The notes: generated by a model not told the origin, from the sequence alone. A stretch of DNA of 49,127 bases from Colwellia sp. (GCA_020630795.1 JAHDIK010000021.1:1-49127); one strand, 5' to 3'; shown: positions 1 to 10,170, counted from the stretch's first letter. A program made the numbers and translations.

Positions 1-23
1 ACGCGTCTCAGTTTTGATGTCAA
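1..23 (-). promoter_or_regulatory. Second tandem -35 element (TTGACA) at the window edge
   Basis: A consensus TTGACA lies at 18-23 on the minus strand, downstream of the first promoter. A 16-17 base spacer would put its -10 exactly at or just beyond base 1, so only half of the promoter is visible. Tandem promoters about 120 bases apart are typical of rRNA operons. Confidence 0.5.
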
Positions 24-133
24 CAACTTTTTGAAATTCTTTTTAAAAGTTTTTCGAAGTTATCTTTCGTTTAATCGGGCATATTGCTTAACTAAACTTA
101 TCAAAACCTGTCTTTGGGTTGCCCCTCAGAAGT

Positions 134-193
134 TGGAGCGCATTTTAGAGACTTTTACTTTCAGGTCAACACTTATTTTTAAAATAATTACTG
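134..193 (-). promoter_or_regulatory. rrn P1-like promoter pointing out of the left edge
   Basis: On the minus strand there is a -35 element TTGACC (164-169), a 16-base spacer and a -10 element TAAAAT (142-147). It is followed at once by the GC-rich discriminator GCGCTCC, the hallmark of stringently controlled rRNA promoters. Bases 171-193, directly upstream of the -35, are an A/T-tract block resembling an UP element. Start of transcription is expected near 135. The transcribed gene is outside the window, so rRNA identity is inferred from promoter type and the yrdA-aroE context. Confidence 0.7.
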
Positions 194-381
194 TTTGTCT
201 TTTTTTTAAACAAAGCCTGGTTTCATTGGCTTTAAAAGCAACAATATGATTGTTTTATCCTCTCACTCATTTGCTTTGGTCGAGTTTGCTTTTAGTTTAG
301 CTGGTTATTCTCTGAGAAACTTTATCTCTATTTATACAAAGTTTGTTAGTATTAATTAAACTCTTCAAAGGAATAAACCTT

Positions 382-924
382 ATGACAACTTCCAATATTA
401 GACCTTTCAAAGGGATTTTACCTAAGATAGGTAAAAATACGTATATTGATAGCTCTTCAGTTTTAGTTGGAGATATATTAATTAAAGACGAAGTAAGTAT
501 TTGGCCGTTAGTTGCAGCACGAGGTGACGTTAATTCTATCACTATCGGTGAACGAACAAATATTCAAGACGGTACTATTCTTCATGTTACTCGAAAAAGC
601 GAGAGTAATCCTAACGGATATCCTTTAGTGATTGGAGACGATGTAACGGTTGGGCATCACTGTATGCTGCACGGTTGCCAGCTCGGCAATAGAATTTTAG
701 TAGGCATGGGCGCTATTATAATGGATGGTGCAATTGTTCAAGATGATGTTTTTATAGGAGCTGGTACTTTGGTGCCGCCAAATAAGATACTTGAAAGCGG
801 ATTCTTGTATGTAGGCAACCCGATGAAAAAAGCTCGCCCACTAAAAGAGTCGGAGCAAAAATTCTTAAAGCAATCTGCTGTGAACTACGTGAAACTAAAA
901 GATAGTTATCTCGCAGAACATTAA
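382..924 (+). CDS. yrdA: Gamma-carbonic anhydrase family protein (YrdA-like)
   Basis: A 180-residue left-handed beta-helix protein built from hexapeptide repeats, in the gamma-class carbonic anhydrase superfamily. The three zinc ligands expected of the family are visible: His68, His92 and His97 (in HVT and GHHCMLHGC). Catalytic activity of YrdA-type members is not firmly established. The ATG at 382 is chosen because AAAGGA (367-372) sits about 9 bases upstream and the protein then starts like E. coli YrdA; an in-frame start 13 codons earlier lacks a ribosome binding site. Its stop overlaps the stop of the convergent DUF1488 gene by 3 bases. Confidence 0.9.
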   Translation: MTTSNIRPFKGILPKIGKNTYIDSSSVLVGDILIKDEVSIWPLVAARGDVNSITIGERTNIQDGTILHVTRKSESNPNGYPLVIGDDVTVGHHCMLHGCQLGNRILVGMGAIIMDGAIVQDDVFIGAGTLVPPNKILESGFLYVGNPMKKARPLKESEQKFLKQSAVNYVKLKDSYLAEH

Positions 925-1151
925 TTTGCGGTAATCGTTATTTTATTATTTATATCTGGCTCGTTTTCTTCGAGCCATTCTTCAATTATGCACTCCCAGT
1001 CAAACTTAATAGACTGGTCTAACTCATCTTCAGCAACTTTACTCACTATATATATACTAATTAAGTTACCAGACAACATAGCAGAGCACGACCAGCATAG
1101 TTTATCTTTGTTATATATATAGTCATCATTTATGATCAACGATTGATTCAT
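921..1151 (-). CDS. DUF1488 family protein
   Basis: A 76-residue acidic protein beginning MNQS. Size, start, acidic C-terminal half and position directly after aroE match the DUF1488 proteins found beside aroE in Vibrio and Shewanella. Molecular function is unknown. It begins one base after the aroE stop, so the two are probably translated from one message. No signal peptide or membrane segment is visible. Family assignment rests mainly on length, N-terminus and context. Confidence 0.7.
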   Translation of the reverse strand: MNQSLIINDDYIYNKDKLCWSCSAMLSGNLISIYIVSKVAEDELDQSIKFDWECIIEEWLEENEPDINNKITITAN

Positions 1152-1152
1152 A

Positions 1153-1968
1153 CTATTTTGCTAACTCATTTCTTAATTGTTTTAACACTTTCGAAGTTGA
1201 AGGCTTTACGCCTCTCCAAATGTAAAAGCTTTCTGCCGCCTGCCCTACTAACATTCCCAACCCATCTATTACTTGCTTTGCTTTTAGAGATGTCGCTTTT
1301 TTAAGAAATGGCGTCATGGCTTTTCCATATGTCATGTCGTAACAAATAGTCTCTGGCGTAATAATACTTTCAGAAATCGGTAATCCATTACCTGACAGCC
1401 CGGCAGACGTTGCATTTATAATAATATCAAAACCTTGTTTATTAGCTTCTTCAAATGAACAAGCTGATATAGGTTTTTGCGGATATTGATTAGCAATATC
1501 TTGAGCTTTAGACACTGTGCGGTTTGCAATAGTTAACTTTTTTACGTTTTGGTCTAATAACGGTAAAACGACTCCTTTAGACGCTCCACCTGCACCTAAT
1601 AATAAAACCTTACTACCTGATAGCTTTACATCATGTTCAAGCAAGTCTCTTACAAGCCCTACGCCATCAGTGGTATCACCGTATATTTTTCCATTTTTGA
1701 ACGTTAATGTATTAACAGCACCTGAAAACTTTGCATGTTCACTCAACTCATCACACATAGACATTGCTTGTTCTTTAAATGGAGCGGTTACATTTGCACC
1801 TTTTCCACCTGCCTCAATAAAATTCATAACTTCTTTTTTGAAATTATCAACCTCTGCAAGTTTTTTGTTGTATACCATGCTTTGTTTGCACTCGTTCGCA
1901 AAGCTTGTGTGGATAGTAGGTGATTTAGATTGCTCGATTGGGTTACCGTATACGAGGTATTGGTCCAT
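1153..1968 (-). CDS. aroE: Shikimate dehydrogenase (NADP+)
   Basis: Reduces 3-dehydroshikimate to shikimate in chorismate and aromatic amino acid synthesis. At 271 residues it is normal for AroE. Visible motifs are the substrate-binding SKSP (14-17), catalytic Lys65 in NVTAPFK, Asp101 in the DTTDG loop, the Rossmann loop GAGGAS (125-130) and the NADP phosphate-binding NRT turn. It begins about 45 bases beyond the terminator of the upstream ompW gene, so it probably has its own promoter, and it is followed after one base by the DUF1488 gene. Confidence 0.97.
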   Translation of the reverse strand: MDQYLVYGNPIEQSKSPTIHTSFANECKQSMVYNKKLAEVDNFKKEVMNFIEAGGKGANVTAPFKEQAMSMCDELSEHAKFSGAVNTLTFKNGKIYGDTTDGVGLVRDLLEHDVKLSGSKVLLLGAGGASKGVVLPLLDQNVKKLTIANRTVSKAQDIANQYPQKPISACSFEEANKQGFDIIINATSAGLSGNGLPISESIITPETICYDMTYGKAMTPFLKKATSLKAKQVIDGLGMLVGQAAESFYIWRGVKPSTSKVLKQLRNELAK

Positions 1969-2012
1969 AATAATGTCTGTGTATAACGTTTTTTTTAGCT
2001 TAATTCAGAACG

Positions 2013-2046
2013 AAAAAAAAAGCATCGACTTATCGATGCTTTTTTA
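2013..2046 (-). terminator. Rho-independent terminator after ompW
   Basis: An 8-bp perfect stem AGCATCGA / TCGATGCT (2021-2028 with 2033-2040) and a 4-base loop are flanked by A-run and T-run on both sides. On the minus strand the hairpin is followed by a run of T residues, 23 bases after the ompW stop. Confidence 0.88.
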
Positions 2047-2068
2047 TAAGAAATTGGTTTATAGCTTA

Positions 2069-2746
2069 CTAAAACTTGTAACCTAGCATAATAGAATAAA
2101 CCATAGGGTCTACGTCAATACTAGCTTTACCAATACTTTGTCCACCTACATCAAATGTTGCGTCTGTAGCAATATCAATGTAACGAACAGAAGCATTGAT
2201 ATGGAAATTATCATCTAATAGATAATCAACACCGGCTTGCAAAGCATAACCAAATGAACCATCTAGCTCTAAATTGCTTAAGCCTAACGATTTAGGTGCA
2301 GCTTCGAATTTTTCTTCGAAAAATATTGTGTAGTTGATACCCGCGCCAACATAAGGTTTAACAGCGGAATTTGTATCAAAGTAATATAACGCGCTAACTG
2401 TTGGAGGTAAGTGAGTCACTTCACCTAATTTTGCGCCATCTACTCCTAATACTGCGTTTTTGTCATGAATAGTCACATCATGAGTAAACGGTGTTGCGGC
2501 TAATACTTCAATTGCAATATTGTTGTCGTAAAAATATAAAAAGTTAAGACCTAGCTGAGTATTATCATCAACCGTTAATGTCATTGTTGAATCAGCGTCA
2601 CTTAATAGAATTGAAGAGTGACCACTATCTGGAGCAACCATTGTTGCGCCAGCTCTTACAACAATGTCACCAGCTTTATAATCTGCAGCTACAGCAGATG
2701 CAGATAATAGAGAAAGAAGAGTAAGTGTTAAGATATTTTTTTTCAT
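2069..2746 (-). CDS. ompW: OmpW family outer-membrane protein
   Basis: A 225-residue eight-stranded beta-barrel protein of the outer membrane. Residues 1-20 form a signal peptide (KK, hydrophobic stretch, A-V-A cleavage site), the mature part has alternating amphipathic strands, and the chain ends in phenylalanine as BAM substrates do. OmpW proteins form a narrow hydrophobic channel and are linked to stress and oxygen adaptation. AAAGGG lies 6-7 bases before the ATG. It is a single-gene unit with its own FNR-like promoter and terminator. Confidence 0.9.
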   Translation of the reverse strand: MKKNILTLTLLSLLSASAVAADYKAGDIVVRAGATMVAPDSGHSSILLSDADSTMTLTVDDNTQLGLNFLYFYDNNIAIEVLAATPFTHDVTIHDKNAVLGVDGAKLGEVTHLPPTVSALYYFDTNSAVKPYVGAGINYTIFFEEKFEAAPKSLGLSNLELDGSFGYALQAGVDYLLDDNFHINASVRYIDIATDATFDVGGQSIGKASIDVDPMVYSIMLGYKF

Positions 2747-2766
2747 GATTAATCCCTTTTAAAAAC

Positions 2767-2815
2767 TAAGGGCATTTTATAGTGAGTTTTTACTCTATTT
2801 TTTGATTTACCTCAA
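2767..2815 (-). promoter_or_regulatory. FNR-type class II promoter of ompW
   Basis: On the minus strand TTGAG-GTAA-ATCAA (2802-2815) matches the FNR box TTGAT-N4-ATCAA at 9 of 10 positions. Exactly 22 bases later comes the -10 element TAAAAT (2774-2779). With transcription starting at 2767 the box is centred at -41.5, the standard position for FNR class II activation. There is no good -35 element, as expected for an activator-dependent promoter. The fnr gene is not in this window. Confidence 0.7.
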
Positions 2816-2861
2816 GTAAATACAAGGGAAACTCGCAAAACTCACCAATACAAACAAAAGA

Positions 2862-2875
2862 TTGACCTATATCAA
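2862..2875. promoter_or_regulatory. Second FNR-like box upstream of ompW
   Basis: TTGAC-CTAT-ATCAA matches the FNR consensus at 9 of 10 positions. Its centre is 60 bases upstream of the first box, near -101.5 of ompW, and it lies just after the dgkA stop codon. It could be an auxiliary site for ompW. Confidence 0.5.
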
Positions 2876-2878
2876 CCT

Positions 2879-3250
2879 TTAAATCATAGAAAAAACCTTA
2901 TAACCCCAAACCATAATAAAAAATAGAATTGCCACAAATACGGCAGCTGAAGCAATATCTTTCGCTCTACCACTTAATTCATGGCGTTCAAGCCCTACTC
3001 TGTCAACTACCGCTTCTACAGCTGAGTTGAGTAGTTCAGTTACCATAATAAAAATGATAGAAAATATAAGCAGTACAAACTCTATAAAGCTTGTACTGAT
3101 CATAATTGCAACAGGAGTTAACACTATAAATAAAAAAACTTCTTGGCGAAAAGCTATTTCATGTTTATATGCTGCAGCTAATCCCGCTAAGCTATTTTTA
3201 ATAGCGGGAGCTAATCGAGCGAAATGCCCTACTTTATTATTTTCAGACAT
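2879..3250 (-). CDS. dgkA: Diacylglycerol kinase
   Basis: A small inner-membrane kinase (123 residues) that phosphorylates diacylglycerol to phosphatidic acid in phospholipid recycling. Three membrane segments are visible near residues 38-52, 55-71 and 100-120. The catalytic ELLNSAVEAVVDR motif carries Glu72 and Glu79, equivalent to Glu69 and Glu76 of E. coli DgkA, and is followed by HELSGRAKD. GGAGA lies 5 bases before the ATG, within the 11-base gap after hemF, so dgkA is the third gene of a tsaC-hemF-dgkA unit. Confidence 0.96.
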   Translation of the reverse strand: MSENNKVGHFARLAPAIKNSLAGLAAAYKHEIAFRQEVFLFIVLTPVAIMISTSFIEFVLLIFSIIFIMVTELLNSAVEAVVDRVGLERHELSGRAKDIASAAVFVAILFFIMVWGYKVFSMI

Positions 3251-3261
3251 CTAGTTCTCCA

Positions 3262-4718
<1,457 letters not shown>

Positions 4719-4744
4719 AAACCAACTGTATATTTAACTTTTAA

Positions 4745-4776
4745 ATAATAAAATGGCCGAAATATGATCGGCCATT
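4745..4776 (-). terminator. Rho-independent terminator of purE-purK
   Basis: A 9-bp stem AATGGCCGA / TCGGCCATT (4752-4760 with 4768-4776) with a 7-base loop. On the minus strand it is followed by a T-rich tail. It lies about 30 bases after the purK stop and separates purEK from tsaC-hemF-dgkA. Confidence 0.85.
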
Positions 4777-4808
4777 ACAAAAACATGATAGAAACAGCTT
4801 TCTAATAT

Positions 4809-5951
4809 TTAGGTGAGCTGATTGATATACTCTGCAACTTCAGGAAAATCACATTCGGGTAATATTGAAGCTAATTTAGTTAAACGTGTTAACAATTCAG
4901 GCTTATTTTTACCACACACATTAATATGACCCATTTTACGTCCTGCTCGCTTGGTTTTCCCGTACCAATGCACTGAAACACTAGGAATAGCAAGTACGTC
5001 ATCAGGTACTTTATCAGCCCCTAAAATGTTAACCATTGCGGTTGGTCTAACTAAATCAGTTGAACCAATGGGTAAATTACAAACCGCTCGTACATGGTTT
5101 TCAAACTGACAAGTATCAGAGCCTTGTTGCGTCCAATGTCCTGAGTTATGTACACGTGGTGCGATTTCATTCACCAATAACGAGTCTCCAACTTGGAAGA
5201 ATTCAATTGCAAGTACACCTACATAATCAAGTGCGTTTGCTACTTTTTCAAATGCTTCAGAAGCTTGTTTTTGTAGAGACTGATATTCATCAACCGCTAA
5301 TGACACACTTAAAACACCATTAGTATGGTGATTTTCAGTTAAAGGGTACGACTGAGTTTCACCATTTTTACTTCGCACACCAACCATAGAAACTTCACGG
5401 TCAAATGGAATCATTTGCTCAACGACTACTGCTTGTGGTTGATCGCTAGTATCTTCTTTAATAAACGTTTCTATGTCTTGCCATATAGCATCAGCTTGCG
5501 ATAAGTCTTTTAAACGCCACTGCCCTTTTCCATCATAACCAGCTAAAGCGCTTTTTAAAATTAACGGCAGTGTTAATGTATTAATTGCCTCATCAAACTG
5601 TTCACGGGTAGCTACAACTTTATGTTTTGCATTGGCTACATTAGCGTTTTCAAGCAGCGTTTTTTCAAGCCTTCTATCACCGCCAGTTTTGATTGACTGG
5701 CTGCTAGGATATAATTTCCCTGACGCTTCACAAATAGCCAAAACATCATGACTAATATGTTCAAACTCAGCAGTAATTGCGTCTGAAAACTCAATACCAC
5801 CAGCTAAGTCACCAAATGTTACGTTAGGTGAAAGCGGATCAACAACTTGATTACTACCAACATCAAAAGCTCTTACTTCAATATTGAGTGGTTTACTTGC
5901 CAAAGCCATCATGCGAGCTAATTGACCAGCACCTAATACTAAAACGTTCAT
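4809..5951 (-). CDS. purK: N5-carboxyaminoimidazole ribonucleotide synthase
   Basis: ATP-grasp enzyme that carboxylates 5-aminoimidazole ribonucleotide using ATP and bicarbonate in purine synthesis. At 380 residues it is slightly longer than E. coli PurK (355). It shows the N-terminal VLGAGQLARM nucleotide-type loop, the ATP-grasp lid segment LKSALAGYDGKGQW, the VVEQMIPFDREVS block and the metal-binding NEIAPRVHNSGHWT block. It begins 8 bases after purE, as in the purEK operon of enterobacteria. Confidence 0.97.
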   Translation of the reverse strand: MNVLVLGAGQLARMMALASKPLNIEVRAFDVGSNQVVDPLSPNVTFGDLAGGIEFSDAITAEFEHISHDVLAICEASGKLYPSSQSIKTGGDRRLEKTLLENANVANAKHKVVATREQFDEAINTLTLPLILKSALAGYDGKGQWRLKDLSQADAIWQDIETFIKEDTSDQPQAVVVEQMIPFDREVSMVGVRSKNGETQSYPLTENHHTNGVLSVSLAVDEYQSLQKQASEAFEKVANALDYVGVLAIEFFQVGDSLLVNEIAPRVHNSGHWTQQGSDTCQFENHVRAVCNLPIGSTDLVRPTAMVNILGADKVPDDVLAIPSVSVHWYGKTKRAGRKMGHINVCGKNKPELLTRLTKLASILPECDFPEVAEYINQLT

Positions 5952-5959
5952 TCTATTAC

Positions 5960-6442
5960 TTACTCAGCAGGATTAGGATTATCAAGAATTGTTTGAGTTT
6001 GTTCTTTTCTGAACTTTTCAATCGCCGCCATCACTGTTTCATCATGAGTACCAATAATTTGTGCAGCGAGTAATCCGGCATTTGCTGCGCCAGCAGTACC
6101 AATAGCTAAAGTACCTACAGCAATACCTTTAGGCATTTGTACAATTGACAACAACGAGTCTTGACCACTTAAAGCTTTTGACTGAACAGGAACGCCTAAC
6201 ACAGGTAAACTTGTAAATGCAGCTGCCATACCAGGTAAGTGTGCTGCGCCACCAGCGCCAGCAACGATAACTTTAATACCGCGTTCTTTTGCACTTTCAG
6301 CATATTCTGCAAGTAGGTGTGGTGTTCTATGTGCCGATACTACCTTCGTTTCATAAGGTACATTTAGAAGATCTAACATATCTGTTGCATGTTTCATTGT
6401 CGGCCAATCCGACTTAGAACCCATGATAATACCTACTGTCAT
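5960..6442 (-). CDS. purE: N5-carboxyaminoimidazole ribonucleotide mutase
   Basis: Class I PurE, 160 residues, moving the carboxyl group made by PurK to C4 of the imidazole ring. The substrate-binding GSKSDW motif is near residue 9, the catalytic SAHRTP histidine segment near residue 37 and the [12 protein letters not shown] loop follows. The ATG at 6442 is preferred over a TTG two codons upstream because AAAGG lies 9 bases before it but only 3 bases before the TTG. Confidence 0.97.
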   Translation of the reverse strand: MTVGIIMGSKSDWPTMKHATDMLDLLNVPYETKVVSAHRTPHLLAEYAESAKERGIKVIVAGAGGAAHLPGMAAAFTSLPVLGVPVQSKALSGQDSLLSIVQMPKGIAVGTLAIGTAGAANAGLLAAQIIGTHDETVMAAIEKFRKEQTQTILDNPNPAE

Positions 6443-6498
6443 GTTCAAACGCCTTTCATTAAAAATTAAAGAAACCCTATCGGGTATTAATGGTGTGT

Positions 6499-6504
6499 AT
6501 TATA
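6499..6504 (-). promoter_or_regulatory. Probable -10 element of the purEK promoter
   Basis: A perfect TATAAT on the minus strand lies 57 bases before the purE ATG. The -35 region is weak, and no E. coli-style PurR operator is recognisable. Confidence 0.45.
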
Positions 6505-6610
6505 ACCTTGTTTCATGAGAGATAAAAACCCAATGGCTAAGTACGCTATAAAAGATATTTGGGTACTTTAACGCTCATAAAACATTATTTTCGTAGAAAA
6601 GGTAATGTAT

Positions 6611-7174
6611 TTACGTATTTTTTCTTTTATAACTACATTTTTTTTGAGGGCACATCAAAACAAGACCGCTAGCCATTTTTCTTTCAACTAAAATTGGCCA
6701 GTCGCATTCAGGACAAGATTCATTAATTGGCGGATAGTTAATTACATACTTGCATGACGGATACTGATCGCATGAAAAAAAGGTTTTGCCATAACGATTG
6801 GTTTTCTCAAACAACTCCCCTTTTTTACAACTTGGACAAGCAACGCCGGCATCATCTTTTTGATTAGTATCTTCAATGTGCTCGCACGCAGGAAAGTTAC
6901 TACACCCGATAAACATACCATACCGACCTTGCTTAACCGCTAATGGGCTATCACATTCCGGACAATGTGTTCCTTCTAGAATTTTGTCTTCAACTTTTTC
7001 GTGTTCAACAATGGGTCGCGTATAGTCGCAATTTGGATAATTTGAACATCCAAAAAAAGAACCTGCTTTTCCATGTTTTATAGACAGCTCAGATCCGCAA
7101 GACGGACAAATTTCATAAGCCTTTTCTAGCGCATGTTCGTGGTGTTTAAATAGTGAATCATCTGATTTAGACAT
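6611..7174 (-). CDS. yrdD: Topoisomerase-type C4 zinc-ribbon DNA-binding protein (YrdD-like)
   Basis: A 187-residue protein made of four successive CxxC...C zinc ribbons of the topoisomerase I C-terminal type (CPSCGSEL, CPECDSPL, CPSCKKGEL and CPECDWPIL each begin a ribbon). It closely parallels E. coli YrdD throughout, including the RYGMFIGCSNFPACEH block. It probably binds single-stranded DNA; its cellular role is not established. The ATG at 7174 has AGGT seven bases upstream and is preferred to an in-frame GTG three codons earlier. Confidence 0.92.
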   Translation of the reverse strand: MSKSDDSLFKHHEHALEKAYEICPSCGSELSIKHGKAGSFFGCSNYPNCDYTRPIVEHEKVEDKILEGTHCPECDSPLAVKQGRYGMFIGCSNFPACEHIEDTNQKDDAGVACPSCKKGELFEKTNRYGKTFFSCDQYPSCKYVINYPPINESCPECDWPILVERKMASGLVLMCPQKKCSYKRKNT

Positions 7175-7264
7175 AAAGCGCACCTGCTTATTAAATGTAT
7201 ATAAGCGAGACAGTAATTACCGGTGCACTATTATGCCATATTTTTTAGGCGGTGAATAAAGCCA

Positions 7265-7738
7265 TTAATGAAGTGGGCCTTCTTGCTCATCAAAAATGAG
7301 GTCTTCCATTTGAGAATAGGCTTTTTCTTTACCAGGCACATTGAACAGCACCATCAATACAACCCATTTTAGATCGTCGATTGAAAAATACTGTGTATCA
7401 AGCTCCATCACTCTATCTATAACCATTTCTCTGGTTGTAAAATCAAGTACGTTAACCTGTTCTAAAAACATTAAAAATCCGCGAGACTCTACATCAAGCA
7501 ACTGCATTTCTTCTTCGGTATAAACGCGGGTTGACTGATTAGCTACACGGGTTAAGTATGGGTACGAATCGGTGTCTTGAAGTGCTGCTAATTTTTCTAA
7601 CCATGCGAGCGCTTTATAGATTTCATCTTGATGAAATCCTGCGCGTGTTAGTTCATCAGTTAACACATCATGATCAACCATAACTTCGGCTTCACTATGA
7701 ATATAGTTTTCAAACAAATACATTAAAATATCAAACAT
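7265..7738 (-). CDS. smg: Smg family protein (DUF494)
   Basis: A 157-residue cytoplasmic protein beginning [16 protein letters not shown], the characteristic start of the Smg family. It lies beside dprA and yrdD as in E. coli. No catalytic motif is visible and function is unknown. AAGGGG precedes the ATG by about 6 bases. It starts 50 bases after dprA and is probably co-transcribed. Confidence 0.94.
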   Translation of the reverse strand: MFDILMYLFENYIHSEAEVMVDHDVLTDELTRAGFHQDEIYKALAWLEKLAALQDTDSYPYLTRVANQSTRVYTEEEMQLLDVESRGFLMFLEQVNVLDFTTREMVIDRVMELDTQYFSIDDLKWVVLMVLFNVPGKEKAYSQMEDLIFDEQEGPLH

Positions 7739-7788
7739 AACTAGCCCCTTTAATAAAACACCTACATAACAAACTAAAATTAATTCAG

Positions 7789-8919
7789 TTATTTGGTTCT
7801 AAGATAACCACCTGGAACTGCAGACACCAAGCCTTTAAGTTCTAACATTGTTAATTGTGTTAATACTACATCTATGGGTAGCTTACTCCTCGATACCACT
7901 GAGTCTATGGGAGTAATTTCATATCCCACACTATCTAACAATGGATCGTTAAACAAGCCCTGTTCGTAAATTTTTTCGTCTTCACCTGCATCGTCTGTAT
8001 GCTCTTTTAAGTTTAGACTAGTTTCAGCAGGAAAATTAACTTCCTCTAATATATCGGCACAATTCTCGACAAGTTTAGCGCCTTGTTTGATCAACCAGTG
8101 ACACCCTTTACCTTGCGGGTTTTGCAGTGAACTAGGAACAGCAAACACCTCTCTGTTTTGCTCTAATGCGCTACGAGCAGTCACTAACGAGCCACTTTTT
8201 ATCGTGGCCTCTACCACAAGCACTCCACCACTTAAACCACTAATAATTCTATTGCGCTTAGGAAACAAACCCGCTTTTGGAATAGTACCCGGAATAAACT
8301 CACTAACTATAAGACCGTTCTTTTTCACAATTTCATTCGCTAGCTTTTTATGTCTTGCTGGGTAAACTCGATCAAGGCCCGTAGCTACTACTGCAATGGT
8401 ATATCCATCACTAGCTAATGCTCCTTTGTGTGCCTCTGCGTCAATACCCAGCGCTAAACCGCTTGTAATAACAATACCTTGATTCACTAACTGTTGTGCA
8501 AAGCTAAACGCGTTTTCTCTGCCAGTGAATGTTGCTCCTCGGCTTCCTACAATCGCTATTTGAGAATACGACAAAAGTAATTTATTACCTTGCGTAAATA
8601 ACACTAAAGGCGGATCGTATATCTGTTTAAGCTGCTCGGGGTAATGTAAATCGTCATACCCTATAAGGTCGCAATTACAACGCTTACAATTTTCAATAAT
8701 ATTATTAATTTTTGTCCAATCAGGATGAACAAATGCATCAGCTTGTTTTTCAGAAATTGAGATATCTTTATGTGGATAATCTAACGAAAAAAGCTTCCGT
8801 AGCCCGAATTTTCGAACCAGTAGAAGCTTTTTATGAATGGCTAGTCGCGGAACAAATTTCAACGCTAGCCAATAATGTACATCTGTATAAACTACATCCG
8901 TTGTAGTGTTTTTAGCCAT
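7789..8919 (-). CDS. dprA: DNA processing protein DprA/Smf
   Basis: Loads RecA on incoming single-stranded DNA during natural transformation; broadly conserved in non-competent bacteria too. The 376 residues have an N-terminal helical region (about 1-85), the Rossmann-like DprA fold (about 90-300) with [32 protein letters not shown] and [14 protein letters not shown], and a C-terminal winged helix (about 320-376). The usual AVPG turn reads AVPSS here. AAGGAGA lies 7 bases before the ATG. Confidence 0.96.
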   Translation of the reverse strand: MAKNTTTDVVYTDVHYWLALKFVPRLAIHKKLLLVRKFGLRKLFSLDYPHKDISISEKQADAFVHPDWTKINNIIENCKRCNCDLIGYDDLHYPEQLKQIYDPPLVLFTQGNKLLLSYSQIAIVGSRGATFTGRENAFSFAQQLVNQGIVITSGLALGIDAEAHKGALASDGYTIAVVATGLDRVYPARHKKLANEIVKKNGLIVSEFIPGTIPKAGLFPKRNRIISGLSGGVLVVEATIKSGSLVTARSALEQNREVFAVPSSLQNPQGKGCHWLIKQGAKLVENCADILEEVNFPAETSLNLKEHTDDAGEDEKIYEQGLFNDPLLDSVGYEITPIDSVVSRSKLPIDVVLTQLTMLELKGLVSAVPGGYLRTK

Positions 8920-8959
8920 TTATCTTCTCCTTAAGATTTGGCTTTGATTATTATCTAAT

Positions 8960-10054
8960 TTATGGAGCTTTAATCGTATCCGATAATCTTAGTGGCTTAC
9001 TCGTACGTAAAACTAAGGCCATGCTCACTTTGTCGTATGTTTTAAATACCATCATTTTTCCAACAGGCTCTGTTGGCATATTGTATTCGTTAGAACTAGA
9101 CGACAACTGACTCCAACGCGAACTATCTTTTTTGTATTGAGGTCCGTTAGCTGTTTCAATCACGTCAGGGCTTTTACGCTCAATAGATAGCACATCACCC
9201 AATTGCACATCATGCTGTTTACCACGGTTAATCATTACGACTTCAAGCTTACCAAATTCTCTTGCTTCTGATGACGCTTTAACAAATGAACCAGTAAACT
9301 CGGCTTTAGCAGATTGCATAGTAAAGAATGACGGTAGCATTTGTCCTTCATTAATAGGAGCAACAAACGAGCCTGAACGTATTTCTCTTTTAGCACCGTC
9401 AACATATAACGTTGATGGTGTTTTATTGTCCATATCACCTTTACGTATAGCTTTTGCAGTACCAACAAGGCGCGCATAGTAACCTAGACTTTCATTAGTT
9501 TCAGGGTCAAATACTTCTTCGCCCTTTTCATAAATAGCATAACTTTTACCAACGTCTAAATTATGATTTACGTATAATTTAAAGCCATCAGTACTTGATT
9601 TAAATCCTTCATCACTACCTAAAACATAAGGTAGGTTGTCGTACTCTTCTTCAGAAAAAAGCGTGTCGTACTTAATGTAAGGAGCAACAACATTTAATGG
9701 AATAGTGTTAACCGGAGACATGTCTTTCAATGTTGTTCTAACTTTAGGAGACCATTTTAACTGTGGCTTGCCACCTTCTCCTTTTACTAGCATTGGGTTA
9801 CCGTATTTATCGTAAACTAAGCGAAGTTTATCGCCAGGATAAATTAAGTGAGGGTTATTAATATCTGGGTTAATTCTCCATAATTTAGGCCATAACCACG
9901 GTTGCTTAAGAAAAACTCCCGAAATGTCCCACAACGTATCACCTTTTTTGACAATATACGTTTTAGGCGCATTATTATTTAATGTTAATTCGTCCGCCAA
10001 CAACCCCATCGGTAAAATAAGGCTAATTATTATTATTAAGACTTTATTTCGCAT
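8960..10054 (-). CDS. LysM domain periplasmic protein
   Basis: A 364-residue exported protein. Residues 1-20 form a signal peptide. One LysM peptidoglycan-binding domain follows (about 31-80: YIVKKGDTLWDIS ... NPHLIYPGDKLRL). The remaining roughly 280 residues form no domain I can name. Orthologues at this place, divergent from def and upstream of dprA, are common in Vibrio, Shewanella and Alteromonas relatives, where function is unassigned. It is probably first in a transcript with dprA, 40 bases downstream. A role at the cell wall is inferred from LysM alone. Confidence 0.88.
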   Translation of the reverse strand: MRNKVLIIIISLILPMGLLADELTLNNNAPKTYIVKKGDTLWDISGVFLKQPWLWPKLWRINPDINNPHLIYPGDKLRLVYDKYGNPMLVKGEGGKPQLKWSPKVRTTLKDMSPVNTIPLNVVAPYIKYDTLFSEEEYDNLPYVLGSDEGFKSSTDGFKLYVNHNLDVGKSYAIYEKGEEVFDPETNESLGYYARLVGTAKAIRKGDMDNKTPSTLYVDGAKREIRSGSFVAPINEGQMLPSFFTMQSAKAEFTGSFVKASSEAREFGKLEVVMINRGKQHDVQLGDVLSIERKSPDVIETANGPQYKKDSSRWSQLSSSSNEYNMPTEPVGKMMVFKTYDKVSMALVLRTSKPLRLSDTIKAP

Positions 10055-10170
10055 GCTAGTCTTCCTATTCTTAAAGCATTTATCTTAAACCACTATTATT
10101 AATTAAAATTAATAGCTAAAATTGAAACATAACATTCTATGCGAATTTTCGCGAACCCTTTTGATAAATT

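Larger units (their letters stand above)
1..381. other. Non-coding leader region between an off-window rRNA-type unit and yrdA
   Basis: No credible gene is seen here; the one short open frame has no ribosome binding site and no recognisable protein. The left 200 bases read as tandem strong promoters pointing left, out of the window (listed separately), with AT-rich sequence upstream of them. Bases 240-381 would hold the promoter of yrdA, but I see no convincing -35/-10 pair for it. An rRNA operon next to yrdA and aroE is a common arrangement in Vibrio and Shewanella relatives, which fits. Confidence 0.6.

Noticed and set aside
31..249. Open frame of 72 codons at the left edge
   Set aside because: It has no ribosome binding site, low-complexity hydrophobic content, and overlaps the rRNA-type promoter elements on the opposite strand.
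1517..2086. 189-codon open frame opposite aroE
   Set aside because: It lies antisense over aroE and the ompW terminator, with composition explained by the real gene's codons and no recognisable protein.
6470..6486. Small hairpin ACCC-TATC-GGGT in the purE leader as a riboswitch
   Set aside because: Only a 4-bp stem; no purine riboswitch junction or conserved core is present.
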